Positions 1 through 8,065 of a stretch of 34,456 bases of DNA are shown here, one piece after another. Under the pieces are notes generated by a model. It did not search any database and was not told the origin of the DNA. It worked only from the letters and a program-made list of their open reading frames with translations. The position numbers were made by a program, and so were the translations under genes. The DNA comes from a virus. Where the stretch lies: IMG/VR virus record IMGVR_UViG_3300023216_001265, positions 1-34,456 of that record; one strand, given 5' to 3'. Numbering within the stretch: position 1 is the stretch's first letter; the number at the start of each line of letters is the position of its first letter.

Positions 1-735
1 AATCTCTTTAGTTTTGGAATCAGGGATCAATTCAAAGATGCGTTCGTCTGTGAAGTTGAAGGACTCCATCTTGACCTGTTCGGGAGGCAGCACGCGGAGG
101 GAAGTCCATCCTGCATAGTTCTTAGCCAACCATTCCACAGCCTTCTCATCAGCGTCTTCGCGATCCACCCATTCTTCTTCTACGTCGCCATCTTCCAACA
201 AGGTGCGTCTCAGTTCTTCCCGAATCTCGCGGGGCATTTCAGCGGAGCTATCCTCGCACCAGATAAAGACTTCTCCGATGAGGTGGTATTCGTGAACGAT
301 GGCAATCAGGCGCTGAAGAAGACCAACCTTGTCTGCCCACCGGGTACAGAAACGAGTAGCGGCTTCCGCAATATCTCGGTTTTGAGCCTCAGGAATACCG
401 ATACGGATTTTGGATAAAGGTAATTCCGTATGGAGATCGATGGCTTGTCCTACAAAGGGTTCCGACCGATAGAAAAAACGGTAGTAATTCCACTGCTCAT
501 GGAGCGACTGAGGAAGCTCCAGAAAATCAGTGCTGAGTTCAGGGCTGTAAAAGTTGCCGCCGACCCCTTCCATGGTGCCCGCGTGCCCTAAACCAGTTGT
601 AAAGGAACCAAACTTGGCACGCATCGCAGCGGTAACTACCCGCCGAGGCTTACTGGTTTGGGCTCCCTTTTCCTTGCCGTTCCCTGATGGGACTTTTCCT
701 ACGGGCGTCCCGACTTCATCATCTTTTGTTGTCAT
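1..735 (-). CDS. Phage portal protein, N-terminal part (runs off window)
   Basis: The reading frame is open from an ATG at 735 to the window edge, giving the first 245 residues; the C-terminus lies outside. The translation has a polar, disordered N-terminus, then a segment reading SLHEQWNYYRFFYRSEPFVG followed by QAIDLHTELPLSKIRIG. A run of 'one or two aromatic residues, acidic-Pro, hydrophobic, Gly, AIDLxxxLPLS' is what I know from portal vertex proteins of large myoviruses. Portals form the dodecameric ring through which DNA enters the head and which docks the terminase. Its start overlaps the stop of the gene at 732-1073 (ATGA), so the two are translationally coupled. Its place in the same cluster as the large terminase supports the call. 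Identification is by motif memory, not by alignment. Confidence 0.72.
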   Translation of the reverse strand, partial: MTTKDDEVGTPVGKVPSGNGKEKGAQTSKPRRVVTAAMRAKFGSFTTGLGHAGTMEGVGGNFYSPELSTDFLELPQSLHEQWNYYRFFYRSEPFVGQAIDLHTELPLSKIRIGIPEAQNRDIAEAATRFCTRWADKVGLLQRLIAIVHEYHLIGEVFIWCEDSSAEMPREIREELRRTLLEDGDVEEEWVDREDADEKAVEWLAKNYAGWTSLRVLPPEQVKMESFNFTDERIFELIPDSKTKEI

Positions 736-1073
736 CCGTCACCTCTGGCGGGACTTTCAGATCCCTGAATGGCAGTGAGGCGAGCTTGTCTGGTTACCTC
801 CCGCGTTTCCCGCCATTCCTGGGCTCGCACATCCTCGGGAATCAGATCAGGATCGGTTTGGGCATCAGCCTTGGAAAGACTCCGAACACTCTCTATGGCT
901 CTCACTAAAACCCCTAAATCACGTTCTGTGCGCCGTGCAAGAGGCCCCCCGACCACTCGTCTGCCTTGGCGGGCTACCCCCATAGCCGCACGTACTTCTC
1001 TTTCGGCCTGTTCCAGATGGGATTTAATCTGGCGGTCAAGGTCAAGGCTGGAAATGGTGTAGCGTGAAGGCAC
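732..1073 (-). CDS. Small hypothetical protein upstream of the portal gene
   Basis: This 113-residue protein is predicted to be mostly helical and highly charged, with many Arg and Glu (for example RTERDLGVLVRAIESVRSL). It has no signal peptide, membrane segment or catalytic motif I recognise. The start is a GTG at 1073, preceded by AGGA at a usable distance, and it begins just after the stop of the gene at 1083-1661. Its stop overlaps the portal start by ATGA. Position between a virion-like gene and the portal gene suggests a head-assembly accessory role, but nothing in the sequence fixes this. Confidence 0.65.
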   Translation of the reverse strand: MPSRYTISSLDLDRQIKSHLEQAEREVRAAMGVARQGRRVVGGPLARRTERDLGVLVRAIESVRSLSKADAQTDPDLIPEDVRAQEWRETREVTRQARLTAIQGSESPARGDG

Positions 1074-1082
1074 AAAGGTTTC

Positions 1083-1661
1083 CTAATACTTGAGGTCCAA
1101 ACATAAGCGGTTGGTGTTGAGCGCGGAGGGTATCGCAGATACAATACCGACAACCTGGGGTGTAGTGACCCCCGCTGCGGCTAAGTTTACGTCCGAGTCA
1201 TTACACAGGAGCCCGTTTTCACTGATTTTCAAATCTTCAGTGAGAACGTAAGTGATAGCACCACCGGCTCGGGCACCCCCACCGGTCAGAGCCACAGTCT
1301 CAAATTGGTTGAAGAAAGCCCTTGTTCCACCACTAATCATGGTGGTGACGTTCTGGCCCCCCCTTCCAGACAATACTTGTTGGGAGATGAAGTTGGCGGG
1401 AGAACCAGGACGAGGGCTTCCAAAAGGAAGGGCCAGATTATAGTCCTCGGATTGAAAAAGGAGAAAACCGGTCGCAGAGTTGCCGTCACTCAATTCAACC
1501 GTAAAGTCCGTTGTGCCAGTGGCATACATAACGAAAATGCCACCACGCCAACCATTCGCCAAGAGAACCGGACCTGCAACCACCGGAAAGCGATCACCAG
1601 GGAACATGAGTTGAACGTCAAGTTCTGCGCCGGTATCGGAATGTTGAACAAAGGTAGCCAC
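1083..1661 (-). CDS. Putative virion protein, beta-rich
   Basis: The 192-residue product has alternating hydrophobic and polar residues and many Gly, Thr and Val, with segments such as GDRFPVVAGPVLLANGW and TTDFTVELSDGNSATGFLLF, as expected of a beta-sandwich or capsid-decoration type fold. There are no enzymatic motifs. I do not recognise the family. Translation probably starts at GTG 1661, with TAGGAG as ribosome binding site; that site lies inside the 3' arm of a perfect 8-bp hairpin (1668-1693). It sits between the portal-side genes and the KLYN/KLWN paralogue pair, so a structural role is likely. An alternative is a head decoration or tail-associated protein. Confidence 0.65.
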   Translation of the reverse strand: MATFVQHSDTGAELDVQLMFPGDRFPVVAGPVLLANGWRGGIFVMYATGTTDFTVELSDGNSATGFLLFQSEDYNLALPFGSPRPGSPANFISQQVLSGRGGQNVTTMISGGTRAFFNQFETVALTGGGARAGGAITYVLTEDLKISENGLLCNDSDVNLAAAGVTTPQVVGIVSAIPSALNTNRLCLDLKY

Positions 1662-1667
1662 ACTATT

Positions 1668-1693
1668 CTCCTATGCTTTCGTTTTCATAGGAG
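1668..1693 (-). promoter_or_regulatory. Hairpin sequestering the ribosome binding site of the gene at 1083-1661
   Basis: Read on the minus strand, CTCCTATG is followed by a 10-base A-rich loop and then CATAGGAG, a perfect 8-bp inverted repeat. The 3' arm contains AGGAG, the only good Shine-Dalgarno sequence for the GTG start at 1661. The 5' arm is therefore an anti-Shine-Dalgarno. Folding would block initiation. No T-run follows, so it is not a terminator. Confidence 0.5.
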
Positions 1694-1737
1694 CCCTACC
1701 GTATCCCGGTGGGATCAATTCTTTGGTGCCAACATTC

Positions 1738-2151
1738 TTATTGTAGGGCTGTCAACATTCTTATTACTGGATCAGTGTCCTCAAGAGGGATGTCTGTGGC
1801 TGTTCCGGCTGTTCCCGCTACCGTTAAAACGCCGTACCAAACACCCTTGGTGAAGTAAGGTCTACCGTTGGCACCTTTAGAGATTATGGGGTAAGCCACA
1901 GTGGATAATGCAGGGCACGGGAATTGCATATCTGGAGCAGTGCCACCAAATACCGGTTGGTTGCTACTATCAGCGTTCCAGAGCTTGAGATAAACGGCCT
2001 TTTCGCCTTTGGTGTTGTCTATCTCCACCATCACCAACGCACTTTCACCACACCAGAAAGTAGAGAGGCCCGGATTAAGCCCTTCGTCGTAAATGTAATC
2101 TAGCTCACCGTCAATAAGCGGGACTTGAACTTTTTTCCCTACACTTGGCAT
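1738..2151 (-). CDS. Virion-like protein, paralogue of the next gene upstream
   Basis: This 137-residue protein shares its pattern with the product of 2153-2548: a beta strand with AVYLKLWN, then a PDMQFPCPALSTVAYPI segment, then a Gly-Tyr loop and a closing VLTVAGTAGTATDIP strand. I have seen the order 'KLY/KLW, a Pro-rich strand, Gly/Phe turn, V-V-x-G-x-G-T' in small phage structural or tail-associated proteins. No catalytic residues are visible. The start ATG at 2151 sits 2 bases after the upstream stop. A tandem duplication is the simplest origin. The exact location in the particle cannot be told. Confidence 0.65.
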   Translation of the reverse strand: MPSVGKKVQVPLIDGELDYIYDEGLNPGLSTFWCGESALVMVEIDNTKGEKAVYLKLWNADSSNQPVFGGTAPDMQFPCPALSTVAYPIISKGANGRPYFTKGVWYGVLTVAGTAGTATDIPLEDTDPVIRMLTALQ

Positions 2152-2152
2152 T

Positions 2153-2548
2153 TCAGCGTCCCATTATCATAACGGTAACATCCGTTGGGGCAGGGTCCGT
2201 GGTTCCATCTGTGCCGGGTTCTTGCACGGCACGTACAGTCACGGCATTAGAGAATGCGTATCCCGAAGGGAAAGGAATCGAATAGCTCGCACCCGGATAC
2301 ACCGAAAAGATCATAACAGGAGCCATTAGGCCGGATACTGACCCATCCTTGATTTCCAATCTCTTGTTATACAGCTTTACATAGACGGGACCATTGGAGC
2401 GATTTTCCATATAAATATCGTAGACCGTCGCTGGTCCCCCAAAGATATCTCGCGTACTCATGGCATAGGCGTCACTTCGGACATCCGCACAGTGCCACAC
2501 GGTGTTTGTGAAGCCGTAATTGCTTGGGGTGGTGTAAGATGATCCCAT
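2153..2548 (-). CDS. Virion-like protein, paralogue of 1738-2151
   Basis: The 131-residue product contains VYVKLYNKRL, an APVMIFSVYPGASYSIPF strand pair and a final AVTVRAVQEPGTDGT segment, which line up with the corresponding elements of the 1738-2151 protein. The N-terminal half differs more. GGAG precedes the ATG at 2548. It lies directly downstream of the large terminase in transcription order, consistent with a head or head-tail protein. Function is inferred from position and fold pattern only. Confidence 0.65.
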   Translation of the reverse strand: MGSSYTTPSNYGFTNTVWHCADVRSDAYAMSTRDIFGGPATVYDIYMENRSNGPVYVKLYNKRLEIKDGSVSGLMAPVMIFSVYPGASYSIPFPSGYAFSNAVTVRAVQEPGTDGTTDPAPTDVTVMIMGR

Positions 2549-2599
2549 GCCTAAAACTCCTGTTCCCCATGTGGCATAGACACCTTACCGGCCTCGCCT

Positions 2600-4519
2600 T
2601 TACTCGATCCGGGTTTTTCCACCCTTGGGGATACTGCGAGAGGGATGGGAACCTCCTCGCACGCGCTTAGGCGTGCGTCCAAACCGTGATTGTTGTGCGG
2701 CGTACATGCCGGAGTGCGTTCCGGCCCGCACTCCTGTAATCACATGGGTTTTAGTGGCGTTTTGAGTCGCACACCACACCATCCGAATCAAGGCATCAGA
2801 GAGGTCATCGTGTTTTCCATCCATCTGGGGGGCTTCCACACGAATGATGTACTTACTCACCGTCTCAGCTTGAAGCTCCAATAACTCTGCGATGTAGTCG
2901 CAATTTTCTTCCCCCTCAGGAATGGGATTATTGTAAAGCACCAATCTCTTGTCCAACATCATGTCCTTGAAATTCTGGAACATTTGGCTGGAAAGTTGGC
3001 GTGTGTGGTGGACTGACTTCATTTGAGCCAGCCCTCTCTTTTTCAAGGCTTGCTCCATGGGAATGCCAGACCACTGATCAAACATTCCTTCCGAAATGTA
3101 GAAGCGTTTAGCAAAATCGGCCACCCAATCTGCTACCGCATCAAATTCCAATCGGTCGTAGTCTACGAAGTCTCCCTCTCCAGCTTGGATACGAGCAATA
3201 TGGTCTAAGACGACGTTCCCCTGTGGATCATTGTGTCCAATAGCTACGGCGGTGTAGTCACCAGCCAACGCTACGTCGAGGCCCATGAAGTGCGGGGCCT
3301 TGGGGGGAGCTTTGAAATGTGCTTTCTTGGAGGGATCCACACAGGCCAATAAGTCTTTGGCATCCTCAATCCAACCTCTTGTTCGATCACTGAATTGACC
3401 CCCGTACTCAGTGAAAAACACTGCCGGGTCTTTTACATAGTGCTTCTCAAACTCACTGGCTGGAACGGTGGGGTTTACCTCCCATGTAGGGGCCTCAATA
3501 CACAGCATGTTCTCTGCGGCGCGGCTCCCTCTCATCCCAATCTGAAATAGCTTGTAGAAGTGCCCCTGCTTGCCCAGAGGGGAAGAGATGAGGATAATGC
3601 GACCTTCCACCGGGCCGATGGGTTTGCGGTGGTCTGCGGGGTCTTTATGAGAGAATGCGGAAGTAGACGGAGTAACCGCGTTGTAGACTTCTTCTGCGCC
3701 CGACTGCCCCTTATCAGTAAAGTGGGCTACCTCATCGAGAATGACCACCAAGTTACCAGCACCGCGAAGCCCCTTGGCCACACAAGAGCGGAAAGTAATT
3801 TTTAGAGAAAACCGAGCACGAGGATTATCCGAGTACCGCCCGAACTTGGCAATGTCATGGGGGGTCTGAAAGGTGGCAAAGCTCTGCGTGGCATTTGCTA
3901 AATACGCTGCGAAAAAATCACAGTTTAGGAAATGACCATGTACTTCGCGATAAAGCAGACCGGCCTGATCCTTATCGGTGGCGACTGAGATGATTTGGAT
4001 GACGTTAGAGTCGGGAAGCCCATAATAAGGTTGGGGGTGTCCTTTCAGGATCAGCTTGTAGGTTTCATAAGCAGCAATACAAGAAGAAAGGAGTGTTTTT
4101 CCTGACCGTCGCCCGATGCTCAGGATCATTTCTCGGCGTTGGTGTCCCGGCTTGATGAATTCAACATTGCTGCGTCCTTCTGCGTAAAGATGGCGCAAGT
4201 ACCCAGCTTCGGTGAAGCATTGCCGATTCTCTCGCCGCCAATCAGAAATAGGAATACGAAGCGCGTAGTAGCCATCATTGTCTACTAAATCCGCATCGAA
4301 ATTAGGATGGTCTTCAGGAACCGGAACATCCAACGGGAAACCATGAGGATTATCGTCTAACTCCAAACCATAATGGGCTTTCAAAACAAGGCGCTGTATA
4401 GGAAATAGTTTTAATCCCAGCCCCCACGCAGACTCGATAAAAGTGATGACATCCGCTTCCTTAGGGGTATTGGAAACGGCCTGCATCCCAATGGATGTCG
4501 CTAACTCAGCGAGCCCCAT
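2600..4519 (-). CDS. terL: Terminase large subunit
   Basis: The terminase large subunit is the ATP-driven motor and nuclease that packages DNA through the portal. In this 639-residue protein the Walker A motif GRRSGKT lies at about residues 136-142, Walker B with the catalytic glutamate (VVILDEVAHF) at 258-267, and the coupling motif ISSP at about 311-314. The C-terminal RNase H-like nuclease has FMGLDVALAGDYTAV (D415, D421) and the closing metal-binding motif KHDDLSDAL (D571, D572, D575). All key residues are present and the length is typical or slightly long. The ATG at 4519 overlaps the TAA of the upstream gene by one base (TAATG), which suggests coupling with a candidate small subunit. 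Confidence 0.95.
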   Translation of the reverse strand: MGLAELATSIGMQAVSNTPKEADVITFIESAWGLGLKLFPIQRLVLKAHYGLELDDNPHGFPLDVPVPEDHPNFDADLVDNDGYYALRIPISDWRRENRQCFTEAGYLRHLYAEGRSNVEFIKPGHQRREMILSIGRRSGKTLLSSCIAAYETYKLILKGHPQPYYGLPDSNVIQIISVATDKDQAGLLYREVHGHFLNCDFFAAYLANATQSFATFQTPHDIAKFGRYSDNPRARFSLKITFRSCVAKGLRGAGNLVVILDEVAHFTDKGQSGAEEVYNAVTPSTSAFSHKDPADHRKPIGPVEGRIILISSPLGKQGHFYKLFQIGMRGSRAAENMLCIEAPTWEVNPTVPASEFEKHYVKDPAVFFTEYGGQFSDRTRGWIEDAKDLLACVDPSKKAHFKAPPKAPHFMGLDVALAGDYTAVAIGHNDPQGNVVLDHIARIQAGEGDFVDYDRLEFDAVADWVADFAKRFYISEGMFDQWSGIPMEQALKKRGLAQMKSVHHTRQLSSQMFQNFKDMMLDKRLVLYNNPIPEGEENCDYIAELLELQAETVSKYIIRVEAPQMDGKHDDLSDALIRMVWCATQNATKTHVITGVRAGTHSGMYAAQQSRFGRTPKRVRGGSHPSRSIPKGGKTRIE

Positions 4520-5202
4520 TATTTATCCTGCATACGGGCTTTGGCGTCTGCTTTCCAACCGGTATTCAGCCGCTTTCCTAACTTGGCAAACACGGTTTCG
4601 ATCTGCTCGGGCCGTATGGAAGTGTCCTCTAAAGCTGCACGCATTGTCTCCAACACAAACCCAAAGAGTTTTTCAAATGCAGGAGATTCAAGGTCTACTA
4701 AGCCCCCCTCCAACTTTTCCTTTCTCTTGAGCCAAGTATCGGCCATGCCTTTGAGGACGCGAGCCCGTTTAGCAGAAAGATTGGAAGTGTCCCTCCCGTG
4801 GCGTTCCGCTTCTTGCCTCTCAAATTCGATAGCGGCGGCTTCTTCAGCCATGCCTACCAATAAAGCATGTAGAACACCGTCCCCCTCAGCATCCTTTTTA
4901 GTAGCTTTCAGCAGAGGGGTATTTTCAATATGGGCAACTCTGGCTTCAGCCACTTCAGCCACATTGGAAGATACAGGTTGAAGTTGGATGCGAGGTTTAC
5001 GCCCTGGGCGACCCCGCATGACTACGGGTGTCCCATCGGAACTTAAAACAATCTCATCAGAATCAAGAAGGATATCATCTGGGCGCTTGTATTGGGTGCG
5101 CCCATCTGTCCCAAGCACTTGAACTCGTTTAGTGCCCTCAGGAATAACCGCTAAGATACGTTCCCTGTCTTCTTTGGTCTGTCTGGCTCTGGCGACCGCC
5201 AT
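4519..5202 (-). CDS. Putative terminase small subunit or DNA-binding protein with AT-hook-like motif
   Basis: This 227-residue protein is coupled to the large terminase (TAATG overlap), the usual place for a small subunit. Residues 63-70 read RGRPGRKP, an AT-hook-like core that would bind the minor groove. The middle is a charged helical region (EEAAAIEFERQEAERHGRD), with a Lys/Arg-rich helix after it and a C-terminal basic end. No clear helix-turn-helix is visible by eye, so the small-terminase call rests on gene order plus DNA-binding character. GGAGG precedes the ATG at 5202. It could instead be an unrelated DNA-binding protein. Confidence 0.55.
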   Translation of the reverse strand: MAVARARQTKEDRERILAVIPEGTKRVQVLGTDGRTQYKRPDDILLDSDEIVLSSDGTPVVMRGRPGRKPRIQLQPVSSNVAEVAEARVAHIENTPLLKATKKDAEGDGVLHALLVGMAEEAAAIEFERQEAERHGRDTSNLSAKRARVLKGMADTWLKRKEKLEGGLVDLESPAFEKLFGFVLETMRAALEDTSIRPEQIETVFAKLGKRLNTGWKADAKARMQDK

Positions 5203-5228
5203 AAAACCTCCATGTCAGTATCTTACCC

Positions 5229-5792
5229 CTATGAGGTAATAGTGGCGTGTGTGATATGCGGTTCAGCCGATCTCATGCGTCCAGTCGCTGTCTGTAAAGT
5301 CAGGCAGTAGGGGCTCGTGCCAATGGCACGAAACTCCATGGCGTTTCCGAGAGGGCCTACTAAGCCCCTAATCAAGACGACAGTGGGTGCCGGAAGGGTA
5401 GAGCTAAAACCTGCCGTAGCGTTGATGGCAGCGTTGAGATTAGTTGCGGTATCGGTGTCAGCCGCTCCAATCTCAAAATCCACTCCTGTAGTAAAGGTAT
5501 GGGCACCTAAAACCAAAGTGGTAGGCCCTGTAAACGCATTGCTTGCCACGGTGACAGAGACACTGGAAGCCTCGGCCCCGCCGTCGAGCAGCACAAGCAT
5601 TCCTAAATGGGTGCCTTGGCCTGGAGTGGTGCGGTAGCCCGGTGTAGTAGAGGGGCCGCCGCGCCCAATCTGCACAATATTGGCGATGGCGTAGGTTCGC
5701 CGGATGGTGACCGGGTTGGAGATAGCCGGATCAGCCCCTCCCGCAAGGTTGGCAATCAGGCTGGTGAATGGGCTTTGGGCCGAAATCAACAT
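5229..5792 (-). CDS. Putative virion protein
   Basis: The 187-residue product is rich in Ala, Thr, Gly and Val. Its middle part has the pattern FTGPTTLVLGAHTFTTGVDF, then ATNLNAAINA, then VVLIRGLVGPLGNAMEFRA. This 'strand, TxGVDF, ATNLxxAINA, strand, GxxGN' pattern recurs in phage tail and baseplate-associated proteins and other virion surface proteins. There are no enzymatic motifs. It ends in TAG at 5229 and lies just upstream of the candidate small terminase. Position and composition support a structural role; the exact component is unknown. Confidence 0.65.
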   Translation of the reverse strand: MLISAQSPFTSLIANLAGGADPAISNPVTIRRTYAIANIVQIGRGGPSTTPGYRTTPGQGTHLGMLVLLDGGAEASSVSVTVASNAFTGPTTLVLGAHTFTTGVDFEIGAADTDTATNLNAAINATAGFSSTLPAPTVVLIRGLVGPLGNAMEFRAIGTSPYCLTLQTATGRMRSAEPHITHATITS

Positions 5793-5829
5793 GGCAACAC
5801 CTCTCTAAACAGGGTTTTTCATAGCCGTT

Positions 5830-6696
5830 CTACCGGCCTTGTAGAGACTTGCGGTATTGAGACACGGGAACCAACTCTCTTGTGAGTTTAGGATCAGCGG
5901 AGCCAGCGGTTATCCCCATGGGATCCTGACGGCGCTTGGGTGCCCACTTGATCTTCCCCCACTTATCCACAACGCCCTTGGCGGTCATCACTGTAAGGGT
6001 CTTGCGGGGATCCTGTCCTCGTCCGTGTAAGTGGCGTTGAGACTCCTCACTTACCTCGTCAATCCAAAGCCACAGGTCTTCCTCGCCAGCGCCTCTATTG
6101 GGGGCACCCTGCAACACAACCCCTCTTTTCTTATCCACCACATAAAGACCGTATCTGGAAGCCATTACCTGACGGCCCTCAGGTGTGACTTCCCGCGTAA
6201 CCATCATGGCGGGGCGGCGAACCAGATAATCAGGCCACTTCTCAAACCATTTCTTGTAAAACTCTTTCTTCGGCACTACACGCACGGTGTCGTCAGGATC
6301 AGGACAATTAGGATCAGCGACATGGACATCAAACTCATGCTCTTCGCATGGGGTCACGTCGAAAACAACAGAGGCATGGGACCAAGCACGATCTTCGGGG
6401 TTCCAGGCAATCATCACGGGATTACCTGCATCAGTCCATTCTTTGAGTTGAAGCACAGTAGAAGGAACCACAAGCGTAGAACGGCATCCGTAATGTTGGG
6501 CCGTGGCTAAGGCGTGTTCCCACTGTGCCCCTTTCATGGGACGAGCGCCCATTACCTTATTGACCATCTCCTGTGAGCATTCTTCTGGTGCAACCCCAAG
6601 GGCTTCCAAGCAGAGGCTCATTGAGGTGGTCATGCAGTTATATTGTGTGGTCTGCCTCATTGGGCGGACATTAGCCTTGGCGGTCTTGTTAGACAT
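5830..6696 (-). CDS. C39-like papain-fold cysteine peptidase
   Basis: Starting at ATG 6696 the product is 288 residues. An N-terminal segment QTTQYNCMTTSMSLCLEALG has the oxyanion-type Gln (Q15 or Q18) before Cys21 and a helix. SHASVVFDV supplies His107 and VADPN supplies Asp128, the Cys/His/Asp order of the C39-like peptidase family. This family cleaves peptides or serves as a non-lytic protease domain in many settings. The C-terminal half (from about residue 140) is unrecognised. A longer frame to 6903 exists but its extra residues are low-complexity Arg/Pro sequence antisense to a GC-rich part of the homing endonuclease, so I reject it. A prohead maturation or virion-borne protease is possible, but unproven. 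Confidence 0.6.
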   Translation of the reverse strand: MSNKTAKANVRPMRQTTQYNCMTTSMSLCLEALGVAPEECSQEMVNKVMGARPMKGAQWEHALATAQHYGCRSTLVVPSTVLQLKEWTDAGNPVMIAWNPEDRAWSHASVVFDVTPCEEHEFDVHVADPNCPDPDDTVRVVPKKEFYKKWFEKWPDYLVRRPAMMVTREVTPEGRQVMASRYGLYVVDKKRGVVLQGAPNRGAGEEDLWLWIDEVSEESQRHLHGRGQDPRKTLTVMTAKGVVDKWGKIKWAPKRRQDPMGITAGSADPKLTRELVPVSQYRKSLQGR

Positions 6697-7468
6697 GGGA
6701 GTTCCCCTGCGCTGTCTGCTCTCTTGCACGACGATACGCCTGTGCTGCCCGCATCTTCGCCTTCGTCTCCTCGGACGCCTTGCGCCCGGTTGCTGCGGTG
6801 GCGATCTTAGCCCTCGTCCCCTCGGAGAAGGTACGGCCTTTGAGGGACTCGGAAAGTTTGGCTCGCGTTTCGTCTGACTTCGCACGGCCTCGGAGCGCAT
6901 CACCGATCTTGGCCTTGTGGTCTTCCGACAGTGTGCGGCCCTTGTGTGCTGCGCTGATCTTTGCCCGGTACTCCGGGGTGTTTCGGGTAGCCATCATAGC
7001 CCCGCGCAGTTCCGGCGACCAACCATCCTCAAAACGACGACGCTGCCCCTCCGACATATTGGCCTTTGCTGCGGGAGTAGCCTTCTGGCCCATCCGGCTG
7101 CGGCTGATGGCCGCGCAGTGCTCAGGGGAGTTGCGGAGACCCTTCCGCGTCGGGATTTCGGCAGACGCGCAGATGTTCATGCACAGGGGGTCGGACAAGT
7201 GTTTGTCGATAAGACTCTGCTCGATGCGGGTGGATGCAGTTGCGCCAGCAACCTCAAACACCTCGTAGCGGAAAGCACCGTGCTTGTTGAACACGGCCTG
7301 CATGTGGGGATTGATGTGCCCCCCCTGACGCAACTTCCTCACATGGCCCGCGCAGCGACCTTCGATGTTGGACGACCTGCCGAGGTAGTAATGTTCATCC
7401 GAACACCACACCCGGTAAACACCGGAAGTGGGGGCTACGTCAGCTTTGGCGGTACGCCGATCCATCAT
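6689..7468 (-). CDS. GIY-YIG homing endonuclease with NUMOD3 repeats
   Basis: The N-terminal domain is GIY-YIG like: GVYRVW (for GIY), YYLGRSSNIEGRCAGH (for YIG plus the catalytic Arg) and a later Glu. The C-terminal half holds several repeats of the form SEDHKAKIGDALRGR, SDETRAKLSESLKGR, SEGTRAKIATAATGR and SEETKAKM, which is the NUMOD3 DNA-binding motif of I-TevI-type enzymes. Such genes copy themselves into allelic sites by double-strand breaks. The 3' end overlaps the start of the peptidase gene by 8 bases. The region is visibly richer in G and C than its neighbours, in line with acquisition. The start could be the ATG at 7468 or the next one at 7465. Confidence 0.85.
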   Translation of the reverse strand: MMDRRTAKADVAPTSGVYRVWCSDEHYYLGRSSNIEGRCAGHVRKLRQGGHINPHMQAVFNKHGAFRYEVFEVAGATASTRIEQSLIDKHLSDPLCMNICASAEIPTRKGLRNSPEHCAAISRSRMGQKATPAAKANMSEGQRRRFEDGWSPELRGAMMATRNTPEYRAKISAAHKGRTLSEDHKAKIGDALRGRAKSDETRAKLSESLKGRTFSEGTRAKIATAATGRKASEETKAKMRAAQAYRRAREQTAQGNSHV

Positions 7469-7500
7469 TTACTCAGGGGGGTGGGTTAGCTTGGGAAACT

Positions 7501-7528
7501 ATCTTAGAAGCCTATGCTTCCCAGTCAA
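7501..7528 (-). promoter_or_regulatory. Possible sigma70-like promoter upstream of the homing endonuclease
   Basis: On the minus strand, TTGACT (7528-7523) is followed after 16 bases by TAAGAT (7506-7501), which agree with TTGACA in 5 of 6 and TATAAT in 4 of 6 positions. It lies in the divergent gap between the minus-strand gene starting at 7468 and the plus-strand gene starting at 7574. No experimental support; chance match possible. Confidence 0.35.
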
Positions 7529-7573
7529 TAGAGGGTATATCGACCCCCTCTCGTCAGAACGCTCGGAGACACA

Positions 7574-8062
7574 ATGAGCCGATTTTTCTTAAAGTGCCCC
7601 AAATGCGAGTCCACAGACACCGAAATAATCAAAGACCAACGGTGGAGAGTGGGGGTGGATGACCATATTTTTCATTGTCGAACCTGTGGGAAAAGCCTCT
7701 ACGGGGCACCTGCGACACAAGAAGTAGAACGCCAATACGAGGGGTGGCAAAAGGGAGCAGCAGAGCGGAAGCGTCAAGAAATGGAAATCGCAAGGAGAGC
7801 GGCAGAGGAAGTCGAAAAACGTCATCAGGAAGCGGCTGAAACAGCACGCTTCGTGGCGGCATTGGCCCAGAAAAAAGCTAAAGAAGAAGAACGTGAGCGC
7901 ATGGAAAAAGCCGCTAATGCTTCTTATTGTGAGTGGGTGACCTGCGACAAAGGCCCGAAAAATACCAGAGCCCTATCCCGCCACAACAGTAAATATTGTT
8001 CTCGGGATTGTTCCAACCGCAATGCCCGCGCTCGCCATCGGAAACGCAAAAAGGCAGCTTGA
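7574..8062 (+). CDS. Double zinc-finger protein with central helical segment
   Basis: This is one of the two convincing plus-strand genes. Residues 9-12 and 35-38 form a zinc-ribbon pair (CPKC and CRTC). The centre, about residues 50-115, is a long charged helix rich in Glu, Arg, Ala and Gln (possible coiled coil). The C-terminus holds CEWVTCDKGP and YCSRDC, a second cysteine cluster, followed by a basic tail RNARARHRKRKK. GGAGA precedes the ATG at 7574. The pattern suggests a DNA- or RNA-binding protein, but I do not recognise a family. It ends three bases before the convergent GNAT gene ends. Confidence 0.7.
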   Translation: MSRFFLKCPKCESTDTEIIKDQRWRVGVDDHIFHCRTCGKSLYGAPATQEVERQYEGWQKGAAERKRQEMEIARRAAEEVEKRHQEAAETARFVAALAQKKAKEEERERMEKAANASYCEWVTCDKGPKNTRALSRHNSKYCSRDCSNRNARARHRKRKKAA

Positions 8063-8065
8063 TGC

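Noticed and set aside
2600-5202. Plus-strand frames opposite the terminase genes.
   Set aside because: Short shadows of strong minus-strand coding sequence with no start signals.
5830-6903. Longer start for the C39-like peptidase gene at 6903.
   Set aside because: The extra 69 residues are Arg/Pro low complexity lying within the GC-rich 3' part of the homing endonuclease gene; ATG 6696 matches the family start.
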